From NCBI RefSeq assembly GCF_016864235.1, contig NZ_CP045732.1, positions 2,170,001-2,234,000 of the forward strand: a stretch of DNA of 64,000 nt. Reading direction: 5' to 3'. The notes under the pieces were generated by a model that was not told the origin of the DNA, made no database searches, and saw only the letters and a list, made by a program, of their open reading frames with translations. Shown piece by piece: positions 15,474 through 24,089 of this stretch; the stretch's first letter is position 1, and the number at the start of each line of letters is the position of its first letter. The position numbers and the translations under genes are program-made. The stretch is from Legionella sp. MW5194. GTDB lineage: Bacteria > Pseudomonadota > Gammaproteobacteria > Legionellales > Legionellaceae.

Positions 15474-15477
15474 CTGT

Positions 15478-16872
15478 TTATCGCCTGTCCAGTGATTTAA
15501 ACAAGTGCGATTGAAATATTCGCTTCGGATCATAATCATGCTTTAACTGGCGCCAGTGTTCAAACTGGCCGTTGTAATGATGGCGCCAGTAGTCTGATGA
15601 AATCTCCTCGCCTAAAAACCCTGACAGGTAACGCTTGCCGCCCGCTTTTAAGAAACGGTCGTCCAATGCCTGCATGGCAGCCAGGCAACTCGGCAAAAGC
15701 ACTTTGGCAATACCGGGGTTTAAAATCATGACCGCACAGATGTCCTCGCTGTCTGGCAGCGCAAAGAGGGTATCGCGCCACGAGGGGGCTAAGGGAATAA
15801 CCTGCAGGATATTGGCATAATGGATCGGTAAACTGGCCAATACCTCCTTTAATTGCTGAAACAAGGCTTTCGCCGGCATAAAACATTCATACCAGGGATG
15901 CTGTAAATCCCATTGCCCCGTCATTTTCATGGCCGCAAAACGCGAATCATGACGATGCAGGTAAGACTCAATGGGCTCATCCTGTTGATGGAGAATTTTT
16001 GCAGGCGTTAACAGATCATGGATACGACTGACCTCTGGCGGTGTTTCATCGTATTCTATGGTCACGTGCATGGCGTAAAGCCACTCGGCAAAGGGGAAAC
16101 GCCCGTGATCGGTTAATCTCGCCCCCTGAATGGCCGGCGTGCAAAAAGACTCCAGTCCATCCGCTATGCGGCGTACTTTATAAAGATCATCCCGCCACTG
16201 GTTTTCGTCATGGTAACTTAAAAAAAATGTTCGTACATTTTTTTTACATGGACGTAATGGAATACAGGCTTTGCTGATGACGCCGAACTGACCTTGTCCG
16301 CCAAGACAGGCTTTAAACAAGTCATCACCCGCCTTCACCTCGTGCCGTTCGCCATCCGCGGTAATGACCTCCAGGGCGCTCACATGAGAAATCACCGTTC
16401 CGTATTGAAACGACGCAGCACCCACGCCCCCTGCCGACAGCACGCCTCCAATAGACAGATTGCAGTTGTAGGGGATAACATAAGGAATCTGTTTCTTTTT
16501 GAGACTGACCGCCAATAAATCGCTGAATGTGGCATTGCCTTCCACCCAGATGGCGTCCTCCTCCTGCGTTAACACGCGATTGAAATGCTCAAGGTGAAGG
16601 GTCACGCCGCCTTCAACGGGCAGGGACTGGCCGCTCTGGCTTAAGCCCTTTCCGCGAATCACGACCGGTAAACTCTCCTGGTGAGCATAAGCAAGAATAG
16701 CCCGCAGGGCATCCAGGTCTTTAGGCTGGAAAACCGCATGGGGCTTTGCCTGCAGGAGTTTGCCGAAATCCTCTCCAAAAGAAAAAAGCGAATGCTCATC
16801 GCTGAGCATCGCTTGTCCAAACTCCTTCTTACACTGCTTGATCTGAGACGAATTCCACTGCGTTTGCTGCAT
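15478..16872 (-). CDS. FAD-dependent oxidase, cytokinin-dehydrogenase-like (PCMH type)
   Basis: A 464-residue flavoprotein. The N-terminal PCMH FAD-binding domain shows AVFQPKDLDALRAILAYAHQ, VVIRGKGLSQSGQSLPVEGG, SIGGVLSAGGVGAASFQYG and GGQGQFGVISKACIPLRP. The C-terminal half resembles the cytokinin-binding domain and ends with YDPKRIFQSHLF. Plant enzymes carry a His in the G-x-GHS-x-x-GQ loop that binds FAD covalently; here the loop reads GKGLSQSGQ, so FAD is probably non-covalent. I chose ATG 16872 (Shine-Dalgarno AAAGGAA), which overlaps the 3' end of the upstream gene by 44 bp and indicates translational coupling. The substrate is unknown; the neighbouring kmo suggests, but does not prove, an aromatic amine or kynurenine-derived compound. 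Confidence 0.82.
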   Translation of the reverse strand: MQQTQWNSSQIKQCKKEFGQAMLSDEHSLFSFGEDFGKLLQAKPHAVFQPKDLDALRAILAYAHQESLPVVIRGKGLSQSGQSLPVEGGVTLHLEHFNRVLTQEEDAIWVEGNATFSDLLAVSLKKKQIPYVIPYNCNLSIGGVLSAGGVGAASFQYGTVISHVSALEVITADGERHEVKAGDDLFKACLGGQGQFGVISKACIPLRPCKKNVRTFFLSYHDENQWRDDLYKVRRIADGLESFCTPAIQGARLTDHGRFPFAEWLYAMHVTIEYDETPPEVSRIHDLLTPAKILHQQDEPIESYLHRHDSRFAAMKMTGQWDLQHPWYECFMPAKALFQQLKEVLASLPIHYANILQVIPLAPSWRDTLFALPDSEDICAVMILNPGIAKVLLPSCLAAMQALDDRFLKAGGKRYLSGFLGEEISSDYWRHHYNGQFEHWRQLKHDYDPKRIFQSHLFKSLDRR

Positions 16873-17584
16873 GTTGTTGATTCCTTTCTTTTGCCAGTTC
16901 CAAACGTTGTTTGCATGCAATTATCAATCCATCAAACATCTTGTTGAATGCATCGTAGCATCGATCAATCATCTTTAAGGCTTCACGGCGGGTATGCACA
17001 GAAACGGGTCGCTCAAAGAGCTTGCGTTCCATCTCTTCTTCAAAGAGAGCATGCGCCATTTCCACTTCCAGATGTGAGCTGGAGAAGTACTTCAGATTTT
17101 TGTCTTCACCCGTCTTTTTGACTTGTTTGACGACCTTTTCAAAGAACACATGGCCTGAAGATTCCAGAGTCAGCAACAAGGCAATGTTGAGTATTTCATC
17201 GTCTGTTTTATAAATCTCAGACATGATGGAATACGCGGCGTCACGGGTTAATTGAGTCTCCTTACTGTAAAGCCAGGCTACGTCGTCGTGAGAGCAGCAC
17301 TTGTCATGACTGACAGCGCTCATGTACTTCTTATCATGCAGGAACCATTTTTCATGTCCGGCATCTTCCAGTCGATGGTGACGAGCTACTTTTTTAAGGT
17401 AGGGATCGGTCACTCTCTCTTCATTAAGACGTAAAATATCCTGGAATGTCATGGCCCAAAAAGTGAGCTCTGGAACAAAGTAGCTGATTTCTTCAAGACT
17501 TTTTAATTGTTCCAATACTTCAAAAAATGGGTGGTTCATAAACTCTTGTTGTTTAGAGTCGATATAGAGTTGAATCGTTTTCAT
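16829..17584 (-). CDS. Heme-oxygenase-fold protein, possible diiron oxidase (HDO-like)
   Basis: A 251-residue all-helical protein, starting at ATG 17584 behind a GGAGG Shine-Dalgarno; the longer frame to 17740 reads through an upstream leader. The helices carry His/Glu clusters typical of the PqqC/TenA/HO-like fold: VARHHRLEDAGHEKWFLHD, TLESSGHVFFEKV and SSSHLEVEMAHALFEEEM. In heme-oxygenase-like diiron oxidases these positions supply metal ligands, so a non-heme diiron oxygenase is a reasonable inference; a metal-free relative is also possible. It sits between kmo and a flavin oxidase on the same strand, with the flavin oxidase gene overlapping its end, which suggests a three-enzyme modification pathway. 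Confidence 0.72.
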   Translation of the reverse strand: MKTIQLYIDSKQQEFMNHPFFEVLEQLKSLEEISYFVPELTFWAMTFQDILRLNEERVTDPYLKKVARHHRLEDAGHEKWFLHDKKYMSAVSHDKCCSHDDVAWLYSKETQLTRDAAYSIMSEIYKTDDEILNIALLLTLESSGHVFFEKVVKQVKKTGEDKNLKYFSSSHLEVEMAHALFEEEMERKLFERPVSVHTRREALKMIDRCYDAFNKMFDGLIIACKQRLELAKERNQQHAANAVEFVSDQAV

Positions 17585-17735
17585 AGCGGCCTCCGAGGCA
17601 CAAAATGGGTTGGACAAATTATCTTTTGCAGCCCGCGTGCCAACTTTTTGAACAAAAAAAGAAAGCCTACCGTCCTTAAAAGCCCGTTCTACCGTGGTTC
17701 CTTTTTTTTCATTCCACGGCCAAACCTCAGGAAGC

Positions 17736-17747
17736 GACAAAAAATTG
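17736..17747 (+). repeat. GACAAAAAATTG 12-mer, copy 1 of 3
   Basis: The exact 12-mer occurs at 17736-17747 and 17767-17778 and, inverted, at 17832-17843 inside the 3' end of kmo. In the minus-strand transcript the kmo copy can pair with either downstream copy, placing alternative long stems around the kmo stop codon and the gap before the HO-fold gene. Confidence 0.7.
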
Positions 17748-17766
17748 TCCCTGAATACCAGTTTTT

Positions 17767-17778
17767 GACAAAAAATTG
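17767..17778 (+). repeat. GACAAAAAATTG 12-mer, copy 2 of 3
   Basis: Second exact copy, 31 bp from the first (start to start), between the kmo stop and the HO-fold gene. Confidence 0.7.
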
Positions 17779-17784
17779 ACCAAA

Positions 17785-17815
17785 AACCCCCTTCATTCTA
17801 AGGGATTTTTTTATT
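17785..17815 (-). terminator. Intrinsic-terminator-like hairpin after kmo
   Basis: On the minus strand AAATCCCTT, a 6-nt loop (AGAATG) and AAGGGGGTTTTT form a stem with a T run just after the kmo stop. It is AT-flanked on both sides and could act in either direction. Whether it fully separates kmo from the downstream gene, or only attenuates, cannot be told. Confidence 0.45.
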
Positions 17816-19166
17816 GGGGGGCTAAATTCGCCAATTTTTTGTCGTATTCGTCCATTAATAAATCTACTTGCTTCCAATTTATTTCTTCCACGCACCTCGC
17901 TTCATCACAAATGACGTTAAGTAATTCGCCCTGGATGTCACCCAGCGCCATCGCATCGGAGTATGGCGTGTTGGTGAACATGACCAGGACATGCTTGGAC
18001 ACATAACGATTGGGGTATCGATGCATCAACTCCTGTTCCAGTTGTTTTTTTAAATTAAATCGCGCATCCCGTATATCAATCTGAATTTCGTGATAATTGT
18101 CCATGGACATTTTGGCTACGGCCTCGGTGTTGACCTTGCGGGATTTATAAAAAGCGGGCATGACCGTTTGCCAGTCATCATCGTATTGATCAAGCAAGTC
18201 GTTAAGAATACGGCAATCTTCAAAGGCACTGTTCATACCCTGACCAAAAAAGGGCACAATGCCATGGGCTGCATCGCCAATGAGCAGGCACTCGTCCCGA
18301 TAGTACCAGGGCGAGGTTTTAATGGTACTCATGTGACCGGTGGGGTTGTGCAAAAACTCCCCGACCAAGTCAGGCATGGCGTCGACAGCATCCGGAAATG
18401 CCTGTTTAAAGAAACGGGTGATTTTGACTTCATTATCAAGCTCAGCAAAACTGTTAACCCCTTCATGCGGCATAAACAGCGAGCCGGTGATGGAGTGGTC
18501 CGTGTTGGGATTACCCAGTAACAGAAATGAATCCCGTGGCCATAAATGCAGGTGCTCACGCACCAGTTGTTCAGGATGGCCGCTGCTGATGGACAGTTCT
18601 TTATAACCATGCGGCAGGTAAGTGCGGCTGGAGGTGACCAATCCTTCGCGCATCAGGCTTTCCCGCACCGGTGAACCTGCCCCGTCGGCACCGATTAATC
18701 GCTCATAGGCTATCGTCGACCGTTGTCCTGCCTTGTCTTCAAAATGCAGCACTTTGTGGTGCACATCCACGTTTAACAGCTTCATGTCGAAGTAAATAGT
18801 AATCGTGGGCAGGCTATCTGCCGTGTCCAGCAGCAACGCATTTAAATCACTGCGTTGCACCGCATTAATGTATTCATCGGGATGGCGGCCAAAGGCCTGG
18901 TATTTAATGGAACCCTCTTCCTCGTGAATGGCCCGGGCCCGCATGGGCACCAGGATGGCCTTAGCCTTGTCGCTTAAGCCCACACCGGCCAAGCCCGTTA
19001 AGCCCCGACAGGACAGCGCGAGGTTAATGGAGCGGCCTCGATCCTGCGTCTTGAGGCGCAGATCAGGTCTCGACTCATAGATATCGACCTTGTAGCCGCG
19101 TCTGGCCATGTAAAGAGCCAATAACGTGCCAGCCAGGCCTGAACCAATAATGGTCAGATTTCTCAT
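17811..19166 (-). CDS. kmo: Kynurenine 3-monooxygenase
   Basis: A 451-residue FAD hydroxylase converting L-kynurenine to 3-hydroxykynurenine with NADPH and O2. The N-terminal Rossmann fingerprint is IIGSGLAGTLLALYMARRGYKVDIYESR. The middle carries GRSINLALSCRGLTGLAGVGL, typical of KMO, then LIGADGAGSPVRESLM and the FAD-binding LLIGDAAHGIVPFFGQGMNSAFEDC. The family is usually about 450-480 residues, so this is full length. ATG 19166 follows a GGAGG. No kynureninase or tryptophan dioxygenase gene is in the window. In some bacteria KMO feeds NAD synthesis via quinolinate; here the HO-fold and flavin-oxidase neighbours point to a different use of 3-hydroxykynurenine (inference). Confidence 0.93.
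   Translation of the reverse strand: MRNLTIIGSGLAGTLLALYMARRGYKVDIYESRPDLRLKTQDRGRSINLALSCRGLTGLAGVGLSDKAKAILVPMRARAIHEEEGSIKYQAFGRHPDEYINAVQRSDLNALLLDTADSLPTITIYFDMKLLNVDVHHKVLHFEDKAGQRSTIAYERLIGADGAGSPVRESLMREGLVTSSRTYLPHGYKELSISSGHPEQLVREHLHLWPRDSFLLLGNPNTDHSITGSLFMPHEGVNSFAELDNEVKITRFFKQAFPDAVDAMPDLVGEFLHNPTGHMSTIKTSPWYYRDECLLIGDAAHGIVPFFGQGMNSAFEDCRILNDLLDQYDDDWQTVMPAFYKSRKVNTEAVAKMSMDNYHEIQIDIRDARFNLKKQLEQELMHRYPNRYVSKHVLVMFTNTPYSDAMALGDIQGELLNVICDEARCVEEINWKQVDLLMDEYDKKLANLAPQ
17832..17843 (-). repeat. GACAAAAAATTG 12-mer, copy 3 of 3 (inverted, inside kmo)
   Basis: Codes for DKKL near the KMO C-terminus; the reverse orientation to the other two copies makes them inverted repeats. Confidence 0.7.
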
Positions 19167-19394
19167 AAACCGCCTCCATACAGGTTACAGCTTGAGTCAA
19201 TCCATTTACTGCCTTTCCTGCTTGCCGCAGAACGCTTACCTGTTTTCAAATAATGCCTATTGCATCACCTACTCCTTACAGCGTGATTGGATAATGAAGC
19301 CTTTTCCCGCTTGGCTTTTTCAAAAAGTGATCCAGCAAAATTCGTGCCGAAGCCGGCTTAAGACCTCTAAATAACAGGCATGGAGAAAGGATGT

Positions 19395-21704
19395 TTATGA
19401 TTTTTTAAAATACTGAGCGATGTACTCTTTAATGGAAGACGCTTTATGAGGTGGCTTGAAATAATAACCCTGGGCGTAATCGCAACCGTGTTCGACAATG
19501 AATTTCTTCTGCAATTCCGTCTCAACCCCTTCAGCCAGCACTTCAAGGTTTAAGCTGTGGCCAAGGTTGATAATGGCTCTGGCAATCGCCGCATCATTTT
19601 CAACGTTGACCAGCTCGCTGATAAAGGATCGATCGATTTTTAATTTATCAACAGGAAATTGTTTCAGATAGGAAAGACTGGAATAACCGGTACCAAAATC
19701 ATCAATAACCAGTTTAATGCCCATGTCTTTCAGCCGATACATCGTTTGCACCGCCCTTTCAATGTCATCGACCAGCAGGCTTTCCGTCAATTCAAGCTCA
19801 AGATTGCGGGGTTTAAGACCGGTTTTTTGCAATACTTCGGTAATCACCTCGGGCAGAGAACTTTGACGGAACTGACGTCCGGAAATATTCACAGCGACAC
19901 TTAAATCGTCATAGCCTTCCTTGTGCCATTGAACTGCCTGTGTGCAAGCCTCTTCCAACACCCAGCGGCCGATATCGATAATCATGCCGTTTTCTTCAGC
20001 CATGCCGATAAAATCAATAGGCGACACACTTCCTAACAAATGACTTTCCCAACGAATTAACGCTTCAACTCCAACGACTTTATCAATCCTCAAATCAATT
20101 AGCGGTTGGTAAACCAGATAAAATTCATTGCGCTTGAGCGCATCCCGCAAAGCATTATCCAATTGCATGTGGTTAATGACGCGGCGGTTCATTTCCGGTT
20201 CAAACACACGGTAATTGTTACGGCCGCTGTCTTTGGCGTGGTACATGGACAAGTCGGCATTTTTCATTAACGACTCATAATCCAGCCCGTCTTTGGGATA
20301 GTAACTGATGCCAATGCTGCCGGTAATTTTTAAACTGTGCTGATCCACCTGAAACGGTTTTTCAATCATGTGCAACAATTCCTGCGCCATTTGCTGAGCC
20401 TGCTTTTCATTGCTGATATCCTGCAGCAGAATGACGAATTCATCGCCGCCTAAACGGGCGACCGTATCGAAATCATTGGTTGCGATAAGCAGGCGGTTGG
20501 ATACCGCCTGCAGCAACTTATCACCGATGCTGTGGCCTAAGGTATCATTGGTCATTTTAAAGCGATCCAAGTCCAAAAACAGGAAAGCCAGAATAGACCC
20601 TTTCTTTTTCGCCTGTAAAATGGCCTGTTCCACCCGGTCCATGAGCAGAACGCGGTTAGGCAACTCCGTTAACGAGTCGTGTGTGGCCTGCCTGACCAGT
20701 TGCTTTTCCATTTCCCGGCGTTGGGTAATGTCATTGATAATACAGACGAAATGCTTTACTTTTCCAAATGAATCGCTGACCGGGGCAACACTTAATTCAC
20801 ACCAGAACAGCTCACCGTTGCGGCGGTAACTTTCCAGTTCCACCGTTTCTTCGCGCAACTCTCGAATGGCGAGCGCAATTCGCTTTTGATTGACGTGATC
20901 GGTTTTAGTACCTAATAACTGGGCCAGGTTTTGGCCGATGGTTTGGCTTTCCGTATGCGCGGTAATGCGTTCGAAGGCTTTGTTGACGTAAATAATCGGC
21001 TGATTGGCTTTGGTAATGTCGATAATGGCCACGCCGTGCGTACTGGCTTCAATGGCGCGTTCGCGGATGCGTAACTGATCATCGGACATGCGCTTTTGAG
21101 TCACATCCCGGAAACTGTAAACCCGGCCGACAATTTCATTGCCGACCCGCTGCGGCTGGGTGTACCGTTCAAAAATGCGGCCGTCTTTAAAATGCAAAAC
21201 CGGCAATTCCCCCTGCCACTCGGGATTTTCATACAAATATTGAACATCGGCAATGACGGCGGCAGGATTGCTGAGTTGCTCGAGAATATACTCAAAACCG
21301 ATACTTTCGGTGCCGGATTCCAGCATGTGAGAAGGGATGCGCCACATTTCAACAAACTTCTGGTTCCAGTCAACTACCTGGCCCTTGCCATTGACCATCA
21401 TAATGCCGTCTGCGGTGGATTCAAGCGTCGCGCGTAATAAAGAAAGGGATTTTTCAAGCTCAACATTCTTTTCGAGCACACCGCTCGCTTCGATTTGAAT
21501 ATTATCGGATAATGGGACATTGATGGAACGTTGGAATTCTGGCTGCGTGTGGTACCATTTTTCCAAATAGGCAGACAACTGCGGAGTTAAGGACAAGATG
21601 CCCAACTCTTCGCAGACACTGGTTAAAGAAGGTTCTTCACCCCGTTGTTTTAGAATTTCCGCTGCTGAGGCAACTTTTTCGTAGTCTATTTCTTGCCTAC
21701 CCAT
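19395..21704 (-). CDS. PAS-PAS-GGDEF-EAL cyclic-di-GMP protein with a KfrA-like N-terminus
   Basis: A 769-residue cytoplasmic sensor. Residues about 1-60 (EIDYEKVASAAEILKQRGEE, SVCEELGILSLTPQLSAYLEKW) resemble the KfrA_N DNA-binding domain of plasmid partition-type proteins. Two PAS domains follow (TADGIMMVNGKGQVVDWNQK; THGVAIIDITKANQPIIYVN), then a GGDEF domain with an intact active-site ARLGGDEFVI and an EAL domain with intact VEALIRW, LELTESLLV and IDDFGTGYSSLSYLKQFPVD plus KIDRSFI. Both cyclase and phosphodiesterase sites look conserved, so the net activity cannot be predicted. I chose ATG 21704 (Shine-Dalgarno GAGGGA); the longer frame adds 21 unlikely residues. No membrane segment is present. 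Confidence 0.92.
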   Translation of the reverse strand: MGRQEIDYEKVASAAEILKQRGEEPSLTSVCEELGILSLTPQLSAYLEKWYHTQPEFQRSINVPLSDNIQIEASGVLEKNVELEKSLSLLRATLESTADGIMMVNGKGQVVDWNQKFVEMWRIPSHMLESGTESIGFEYILEQLSNPAAVIADVQYLYENPEWQGELPVLHFKDGRIFERYTQPQRVGNEIVGRVYSFRDVTQKRMSDDQLRIRERAIEASTHGVAIIDITKANQPIIYVNKAFERITAHTESQTIGQNLAQLLGTKTDHVNQKRIALAIRELREETVELESYRRNGELFWCELSVAPVSDSFGKVKHFVCIINDITQRREMEKQLVRQATHDSLTELPNRVLLMDRVEQAILQAKKKGSILAFLFLDLDRFKMTNDTLGHSIGDKLLQAVSNRLLIATNDFDTVARLGGDEFVILLQDISNEKQAQQMAQELLHMIEKPFQVDQHSLKITGSIGISYYPKDGLDYESLMKNADLSMYHAKDSGRNNYRVFEPEMNRRVINHMQLDNALRDALKRNEFYLVYQPLIDLRIDKVVGVEALIRWESHLLGSVSPIDFIGMAEENGMIIDIGRWVLEEACTQAVQWHKEGYDDLSVAVNISGRQFRQSSLPEVITEVLQKTGLKPRNLELELTESLLVDDIERAVQTMYRLKDMGIKLVIDDFGTGYSSLSYLKQFPVDKLKIDRSFISELVNVENDAAIARAIINLGHSLNLEVLAEGVETELQKKFIVEHGCDYAQGYYFKPPHKASSIKEYIAQYFKKS

Positions 21705-21850
21705 GGATCCCTCACTAAAATATCGCACATCCTCATTAGCGGCCAGCAATGGTATAACTTTAATCACTCTGATATGCCATTACGCGCTACCTATAGTATA
21801 TAACGCCTTCCTGACTTTTGCTGGAAGAGCCCCAAAGAAGGACTTTGATC

Positions 21851-23002
21851 ATGGACAAGACACATTTTGATACCCGCGCGATTCACGCCGGACAACAGCC
21901 TGACCCCGCGACTGGCGCGGTCATGACGCCCATTTACGCCACGTCCACCTACCGTCAATCGGCCCCAGGCGTTCATCAGGGCTATGAATATTCACGCACG
22001 CATAACCCGACCCGCGCCGCCTACGAAGCCTGCATTGCCAGCCTGGAGTCAGGACAACGGGGTTTTGCTTTTGCTTCCGGTATGGCCGCCATCAATACTG
22101 TTGTTGACCTGCTGGATAGCGGCGATCATGTCATTGCCATGGACGATCTCTACGGCGGCACATTCCGTCTTTTTGATAAGGTAAAAACCAGAACCTCCGG
22201 CTTGTCTTTCAGCTTTGTGGACATGACTAATCCGGCAACGATTGAAGCAGCCATTCGACCAGAGACCCGCATGATCTGGGTGGAAACCCCCTCCAATCCC
22301 ATGTTGAAACTCGCTGATTTACGGGCCATTGCCGCTATTGCCAAACGTCACAGGCTGATTGCGGTAGTGGACAATACCTTTGCCACCCCCTGGATTCAAA
22401 GGCCGCTGGAGCTGGGTTTTGACCTCGTTCTGCATTCTGCAACCAAGTATTTAAACGGCCATTCCGATGTGGTCAGCGGCATTGTGGTGGTCGGGGATAA
22501 TACGGAAGTCGCTGAAAAAATGGCCTTTCTGCATAACTCCTGCGGCGGCATTGCCGGCCCTTTTGACAGTTTTTTAGTTCTTCGCAGCTTAAAAACCCTG
22601 TCCTTACGCATGCAACGGCATTGCGACAATGCCATGGCCCTGGCAGAATGGTTACAGAAGCATCCCAGGATAGACAGCGTCATTTACCCCGGTCTTGCCA
22701 GCCATCCTCAACAGGCTTTGGCTAAACAGCAGATGCACCATTTCGGCGGTATGATTTCCATGGTGGTGAAAGGGGATATCACCGCGGCGACCCGCTTTTT
22801 ATCCCGCTGCGAACTCTTTACTCTGGCAGAGAGCTTAGGCGGTGTCGAAAGCCTGATTGAGCATCCGGCCATCATGACCCATGCCTCGATACCTGCCGAA
22901 ACCCGGCGCAAACTCGGCATTGTGGATGGTTTTATCCGTCTTTCCGTTGGCATTGAGCACATTGAAGACTTGATTGCCGATTTGCATCAGGCCCTTAACT
23001 AA
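21851..23002 (+). CDS. Cystathionine gamma-synthase/gamma-lyase family PLP enzyme
   Basis: A 383-residue Cys/Met metabolism PLP enzyme acting in transsulfuration. Family landmarks are DTRAIHAGQQPDP at the N-terminus, YEYSRTHNPTRAAYE (PLP-phosphate contacts), FASGMAAINT, VETPSNPMLKLADL, VVDNTFATPWIQRPLELG and the PLP-lysine segment HSATKYLNGHSD. The C-terminus has SLGGVESLIEHPAIMTHASI and LSVGIEHIEDLIADL. Synthase and lyase cannot be separated by eye. ATG 21851 is chosen for its AAGAAGGA Shine-Dalgarno. An acyltransferase gene starts 12 bp downstream and may be cotranscribed. Divergent from the GGDEF-EAL gene. Confidence 0.93.
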   Translation: MDKTHFDTRAIHAGQQPDPATGAVMTPIYATSTYRQSAPGVHQGYEYSRTHNPTRAAYEACIASLESGQRGFAFASGMAAINTVVDLLDSGDHVIAMDDLYGGTFRLFDKVKTRTSGLSFSFVDMTNPATIEAAIRPETRMIWVETPSNPMLKLADLRAIAAIAKRHRLIAVVDNTFATPWIQRPLELGFDLVLHSATKYLNGHSDVVSGIVVVGDNTEVAEKMAFLHNSCGGIAGPFDSFLVLRSLKTLSLRMQRHCDNAMALAEWLQKHPRIDSVIYPGLASHPQQALAKQQMHHFGGMISMVVKGDITAATRFLSRCELFTLAESLGGVESLIEHPAIMTHASIPAETRRKLGIVDGFIRLSVGIEHIEDLIADLHQALN

Positions 23003-23014
23003 CTGGAATCCATT

Positions 23015-23923
23015 ATGAATCAGACCAAAACCTCAGGAGGACAATTGCACGGTGTGCTGGCCATTGCTGTGCTTACCTTGTCCACCTTCTTTTTCTTTAT
23101 TCCCATGCTGTTTATGGGATTATTGAAGCTTGTTCCCAGTGTTCGTCTGAAGGTGTTTTGCACAAAGGTCATCGACGGCATCGCCTTTTGCTGGGCGGAC
23201 GTGAACAAAGCCTACATCAATGCCACCCAACCCATTGACTGGCAGGTATCAGGACTTGAAAATCTTAAACGCAACGATTGGTATTTACTGGTTGCCAACC
23301 ACCAGAGCTGGCTGGATATTGTAGTCCTGCAGTGTATTTTTAACCGCAAAATCCCGATGCTTAAATTTTTCATCAAGGATTCGCTGAAATGGATTCCACT
23401 GCTGGGTTTTTCCTGGTGGGCCATGGGCTGCCCGTTTATGAAGCGTTATTCCAAAGAGTACCTTGCTAAAAAACCACACAAAAAAGGTAAGGATCTTGAA
23501 GCCACCCGCAAAGCCATTGAAATCTTCAAGCACACACCGTCCACCATCATCAATTTTGTGGAAGGCACGCGCTTTACTCATCAAAAGCAGGTCAAACAGC
23601 AATCCCCTTATGATCACCTGCTAAAACCCAAAGCGGGCGGTATCAGCTTTGTGATGAGCACTCTGGGAAAAAAATTCAACAATTTACTCGATGTGACCAT
23701 TATTTATCCGGATGCGCGTTATTCCCTATGGGATTTCCTTTGCCATCGCATGGCCCCTGTCATTAAAGTCTGTATTCGGCCGATTCAGATTCCCGACGAA
23801 TTTACCACCACGCAACTGGCTTATGATGAAAACACCCAGACAGCGTTCAGGGAGTGGCTGAATGAGCAATGGCGTAAAAAGGATGAATTAATCAGCAGCC
23901 TGCGGGAAGAAATACTGGTATAG
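23015..23923 (+). CDS. PlsC-like lysophospholipid acyltransferase (YihG family)
   Basis: A 302-residue membrane-associated 1-acylglycerol-3-phosphate-type acyltransferase. The N-terminus has two hydrophobic stretches (VLAIAVLTLSTFFFFIPMLF and MGLLKLV). The catalytic H-x4-D box is NHQSWLDIVV, the substrate site is the long STIINFVEGTRFT, and KAGGISFVMSTLG follows. This extended spacing with KRYSKEYLAKKP is the YihG/YihG-like rather than the PlsC branch. Probably remodels phospholipid acyl chains at the inner membrane. Follows the transsulfuration gene by 12 bp. Confidence 0.88.
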   Translation: MNQTKTSGGQLHGVLAIAVLTLSTFFFFIPMLFMGLLKLVPSVRLKVFCTKVIDGIAFCWADVNKAYINATQPIDWQVSGLENLKRNDWYLLVANHQSWLDIVVLQCIFNRKIPMLKFFIKDSLKWIPLLGFSWWAMGCPFMKRYSKEYLAKKPHKKGKDLEATRKAIEIFKHTPSTIINFVEGTRFTHQKQVKQQSPYDHLLKPKAGGISFVMSTLGKKFNNLLDVTIIYPDARYSLWDFLCHRMAPVIKVCIRPIQIPDEFTTTQLAYDENTQTAFREWLNEQWRKKDELISSLREEILV

Positions 23924-24030
23924 CCTGCGATTCAGGCAATTTTCCACTGCCAGTTCCTGTCCCACTTGCAGTCCTGGCCGTTTGCCATCCTTCGCTCTGT
24001 CCTACCCGACCGCTCAACTGCCTCTCTGCC

Positions 24031-24050
24031 ATCCCCGCGCAAGCGGGGAT
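24031..24050. repeat. REP-like palindrome 1
   Basis: A perfect 8-bp stem ATCCCCGC / GCGGGGAT with loop GCAA, in the gap between two convergent genes. Related palindromes are at 33454-33473 and 44351-44366, all with a CCCGC...GCGGG core and a 4-nt loop in non-coding DNA. Confidence 0.65.
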
Positions 24051-24089
24051 CCATTTTTCTGTGGCACAAACCCTGGTTTCCAGCCTTGG

